Positions 10,244 through 12,186 of a stretch of DNA of 12,186 bases are shown one piece after another (within the stretch, counting starts at the first letter, position 1; each line of letters opens with the position of its first letter). The stretch spans positions 1 through 12,186 of the forward strand of contig JAJZFF010000619.1 in the NCBI GenBank assembly GCA_021805485.1, read 5' to 3'. The notes under the pieces were generated by a model. That model was not told the origin of the DNA. It did no database searches and was given only the letters and a program-made list of their open reading frames with translations. Origin of the DNA: Pseudomonadota bacterium. Lineage in GTDB: Bacteria; Pseudomonadota; Alphaproteobacteria; Acetobacterales; Acetobacteraceae. A program made the position numbers and the translations under genes.

Positions 10244-10885
10244 ATGGCATCGGAGGCGATCACGCTGGACTACGCGGCGCTGGGCGGGCTGCCGGTGGCG
10301 ACGGACCCGTTCGCCCATCTCGTCGTGCCGCGCTTCGTGCCGCCCGGCGTGCTGGAGGGCGTCGTCGCCGACCTGCCGCCGATGACGCGCGGCGGCTCCT
10401 TCCCGCTCGCCTCGCTCCGGCTCGGCCCGCGCGCCGCGGCGCTGGCGGAGGCGCTGGAGGGCGCGCGCCTGCGCGATACCATCGCCGCCCGCTTCGGCCT
10501 CGACCTCGACGGCGCGGCGACGATGATCACGCTGCGCGGCGTCTCGCGCGAGCGGGACGGGCAGATCCATTGCGACTCCACCGCCAAGCGGGTGACGGTG
10601 CTGCTCTACCTGAACCCCTCCACCGCCGCCTGGGCGCGCCACGAGGGCTGCCTGCGCCTGCTGCGCGGGCCTGGGGACCTGGAAAACTACGCCGTCGAGG
10701 TGCCGCCGGTGGACGGCACGCTGCTGGTGTTCCCCAACACCACGGAGGCCTGGCACGGCCACAAGACCTTCGTCGGCCAGCGCTACGTGGTGCAGCTCAA
10801 CTACATGACCGGCGGCGCCGCCGCCCGCGCGGAACTGCGCCGCCACCGGCTCTCGGCCCTGATCAAGCGCCTCGCGCCGGTTTGA
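10244..10885 (+). CDS. 2OG-Fe(II) oxygenase family protein, substrate unknown
   Basis: The 213-residue protein has the double-stranded beta-helix iron site of non-haem 2-oxoglutarate dioxygenases. QIHCDSTAKRVTVLLYLN carries the HxD pair (H109, D111); the distal histidine is H171 in AWHGHKTF (H173 is the alternative), and R180 in GQRYVVQLNYM is placed to bind the 2-oxoglutarate carboxylate. The N-terminal half (DPFAHLVVPRFVPPGVLEGVV) resembles the prolyl-hydroxylase-like group. No signal peptide or membrane segment is seen, so it is probably cytoplasmic. Enzymes of this kind hydroxylate proteins or small molecules using O2 and 2-oxoglutarate; nothing here identifies the substrate. It stands alone on the plus strand, divergent from zapE (136 nt between starts) and convergent with the ABC permease (21 nt between stops), so it is probably monocistronic. 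Its cosubstrate is also the substrate of the neighbouring sucAB complex, but I see no direct functional link. Confidence 0.88.
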   Translation: MASEAITLDYAALGGLPVATDPFAHLVVPRFVPPGVLEGVVADLPPMTRGGSFPLASLRLGPRAAALAEALEGARLRDTIAARFGLDLDGAATMITLRGVSRERDGQIHCDSTAKRVTVLLYLNPSTAAWARHEGCLRLLRGPGDLENYAVEVPPVDGTLLVFPNTTEAWHGHKTFVGQRYVVQLNYMTGGAAARAELRRHRLSALIKRLAPV

Positions 10886-10906
10886 GCCTGATCGCGCGCA
10901 CCACGC

Positions 10907-11782
10907 TCACGCCACCACGATCTCCCGCCCCGCGCGCGCCGTCCAGCGCAGCAGCCGCCGCGATGCCGCCTCGAACAGCGCGTAGCTCGCCGAGGCGTAG
11001 AGCACGAACAGCAGGGCGACGAGGAACATGCGGTCGAGATAGGCGAACTGCTCGGAATAGACGATGATGTAGCCGAGGCCGGACTGCGCGCCGAGATATT
11101 CCGCGCCGAGCGCCGCCGCCCAGGCGGTGCCGAGGCTGAGCAGGATCGAGGCCCGCAATTCGGGAAAGATCGCCGGCAGGATCACGCTGCGATAGAGCTC
11201 CAGCCGCGTCGCGCCGAGCATGCGCGCGTTGTCGATGTAGATCTGCGGCACGTTGCCCACCGCGTTGACGATGCCGGCGAAGATGATGACGCCGGTGCCG
11301 TAGGCGACGAACGCGACCTTGCCGATGAAATCGATGCCGAACCAGATCTGGAACAGCGGCACCATCGCCAGCAGCGGCAGGGTGCGCAGGAATTCCACCG
11401 GCCGCGCCAGCAACCGGCGCGTCAGGCGCGAGAACGAGACCGACAGCCCCAGCACGCCACCCAGCACGACGCCGAGCGCCAGGCCGGTATAGAGCCGCAC
11501 CATCGTATCCAGCGAGTTGCTGATCACGGCCAGGAACGCCGCGAGATAGCTCGGCGGCGCGCCGCCGGCGACGGAGGGCACGCCGAGCCCGCCGGCCCAG
11601 TAATCGGCGAGCAGCAGGAAGGTGTGGGTGACGAGCACCTGCCAGCCCGGCACCATCGGCTCGCCGGGCAGCGCCTCGGCGGGGAAGGCGATGGAGAGAA
11701 TCTGCCAGCAGCCGGCCAGCGCCAGCAGCACCGCGACGCCGATCAGCCGCCGCGCCCGCGGCGCCAGAACGCGCCCGCTCAT
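10907..11782 (-). CDS. ABC importer permease, TauC/SsuC/NrtB type
   Basis: This 291-residue integral membrane protein is a binding-protein-dependent transport permease. Hydrophobic segments are at about 13-32, 97-116, 136-149, 155-175, 212-232 and 252-272. The cytoplasmic EAA-type coupling loop is ARMLGATRLELYRSVILPAIFP (186-207, read in two halves: GATRLELYRSV then ILPAIFP). The stretch FLRTLPLLAMVPLFQIWFGI (131-150) and GAEYLGAQSGLGYII (226-240) are typical of the taurine/sulfonate/nitrate permease family. The segment between the first two membrane spans (about 33-95) is longer than in E. coli SsuC, by perhaps 25 residues judged from memory, and contains an apolar stretch WQVLVTHTFLLLADYW. 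The ATG at 11782 overlaps the ATPase stop by 4 nt (ATGA), so both are cotranslated. Substrate is unknown: taurine, sulfonates, nitrate, thiamine precursors or others are all possible. Confidence 0.9.
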   Translation of the reverse strand: MSGRVLAPRARRLIGVAVLLALAGCWQILSIAFPAEALPGEPMVPGWQVLVTHTFLLLADYWAGGLGVPSVAGGAPPSYLAAFLAVISNSLDTMVRLYTGLALGVVLGGVLGLSVSFSRLTRRLLARPVEFLRTLPLLAMVPLFQIWFGIDFIGKVAFVAYGTGVIIFAGIVNAVGNVPQIYIDNARMLGATRLELYRSVILPAIFPELRASILLSLGTAWAAALGAEYLGAQSGLGYIIVYSEQFAYLDRMFLVALLFVLYASASYALFEAASRRLLRWTARAGREIVVA

Positions 11783-12186
11783 GACGCCGTCCCGGGACGG
11801 GCCAGCCGCTCCAGGCCGAGATGGCGCAGCAGCAGGTGCTTGTGCGCCACCATCTCCGGGCGCAGCAGCGCATCGGTATCGCGCGGGCGCGGCGCGCGCA
11901 CGGCGATGTCCTCGACGACGCGGCCCGCGTTCATCACCACGATGCGGTCGGCCAGCGTCAGCGCCTCGTCCACGTCGTGGGTGACGAACATCACCGTCCG
12001 CCGCGCCCCCGTCCCGCCCTCCGCCCACAACGCCAGCAGCACCTCGTGCAGCTGCCGCTTGGTGACGTAGTCGAGCGCGCCGAACGGCTCGTCCAGCAGC
12101 AGCACGCGCGCGCCGTTGGCGAACACGGTGGCCACGGCGACGCGTTTGAGCATGCCGCCCGAGAGTTCGCGCGGCCAGGCCTCGGC
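11779..12186 (-). CDS. ABC importer ATPase, C-terminal part (cut by right window edge)
   Basis: The 135 residues in the window run from just before the ABC signature to the C-terminus. They show the signature in WPRELSGGMLKRV (LSGGM in place of the usual LSGGQ, with LKR where RQR is common), Walker B VLLLDEPFGALD, and the switch histidine in FVTHDVDEALTLADRIVVM. The FGALD and DVDEAL forms are typical of the TauB/SsuB/NrtD group and match the partner permease. The Walker A half lies outside the window. It would energise import through the downstream permease, which it overlaps by 4 nt. A substrate-binding protein is expected nearby and may lie beyond the right edge. Confidence 0.9.
   Translation of the reverse strand, partial: AEAWPRELSGGMLKRVAVATVFANGARVLLLDEPFGALDYVTKRQLHEVLLALWAEGGTGARRTVMFVTHDVDEALTLADRIVVMNAGRVVEDIAVRAPRPRDTDALLRPEMVAHKHLLLRHLGLERLARPGTAS

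Noticed and set aside
10886..10906. Possible bidirectional terminator between the convergent oxygenase and permease genes.
   Set aside because: The 21-nt gap holds no inverted repeat or T/A run that could support one.
10244..12186. Idea that the oxygenase and ABC importer form a taurine-type (TauABC-TauD) sulfonate uptake system.
   Set aside because: The oxygenase is on the opposite strand, converges with the transporter, and looks closer to prolyl-hydroxylase-like proteins than to TauD. No substrate-binding protein is visible.

Overview
This is a GC-rich (roughly 70% by eye) bacterial chromosomal window with almost no non-coding DNA. The gene order zapE / mdh-sucC-sucD-sucA-sucB-lpdA, the lactate-dehydrogenase-like malate dehydrogenase and the codon use point to an alphaproteobacterium. 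A Rhodospirillales/Acetobacteraceae-type organism is my best guess, but this is inference from memory and not a database result. I see no rRNA, tRNA, insertion sequence, CRISPR array or phage gene. No gene-free stretch exceeds 300 bases; the longest is the 189-base gap between zapE and mdh.

Minus strand, 8742 down to 116: a compact TCA-cycle operon in the order mdh, sucC, sucD, sucA, sucB, lpdA. It encodes malate dehydrogenase, both subunits of succinyl-CoA synthetase, and all three components (E1, E2, E3) of the 2-oxoglutarate dehydrogenase complex. Gaps are 4 nt (mdh-sucC), a 1-nt overlap (sucC-sucD), 45 nt (sucD-sucA), 11 nt (sucA-sucB) and 3 nt (sucB-lpdA). Together the enzymes turn 2-oxoglutarate into succinyl-CoA and then succinate with NTP formation, and oxidise malate to oxaloacetate. 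A candidate promoter with a structured leader lies just upstream of mdh. The N-terminus of a pdxA-like gene follows lpdA on the same strand and runs off the left edge. Its likely true start is not a canonical codon.

Minus strand, 10107 to 8932: zapE, an AFG1-family ATPase linked to cell division, upstream of mdh. Its best promoter sits so close to the ATG that the transcript may be leaderless.

Plus strand, 10244 to 10885: a small 2OG-Fe(II) oxygenase of unknown substrate, divergent from zapE, with a strong Shine-Dalgarno site.

Minus strand, 12186 to 10907: an ABC importer pair (ATPase, cut by the right edge, then a TauC/SsuC/NrtB-type permease) with a 4-nt gene overlap. It converges on the oxygenase with a 21-nt gap. 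The substrate cannot be told from this window.

Overall this is mostly core metabolism. I did not find a convincing new multi-gene system. The points most worth checking are the pdxA start and placement, the mdh leader, the orphan oxygenase and the unusual features of the ABC importer.
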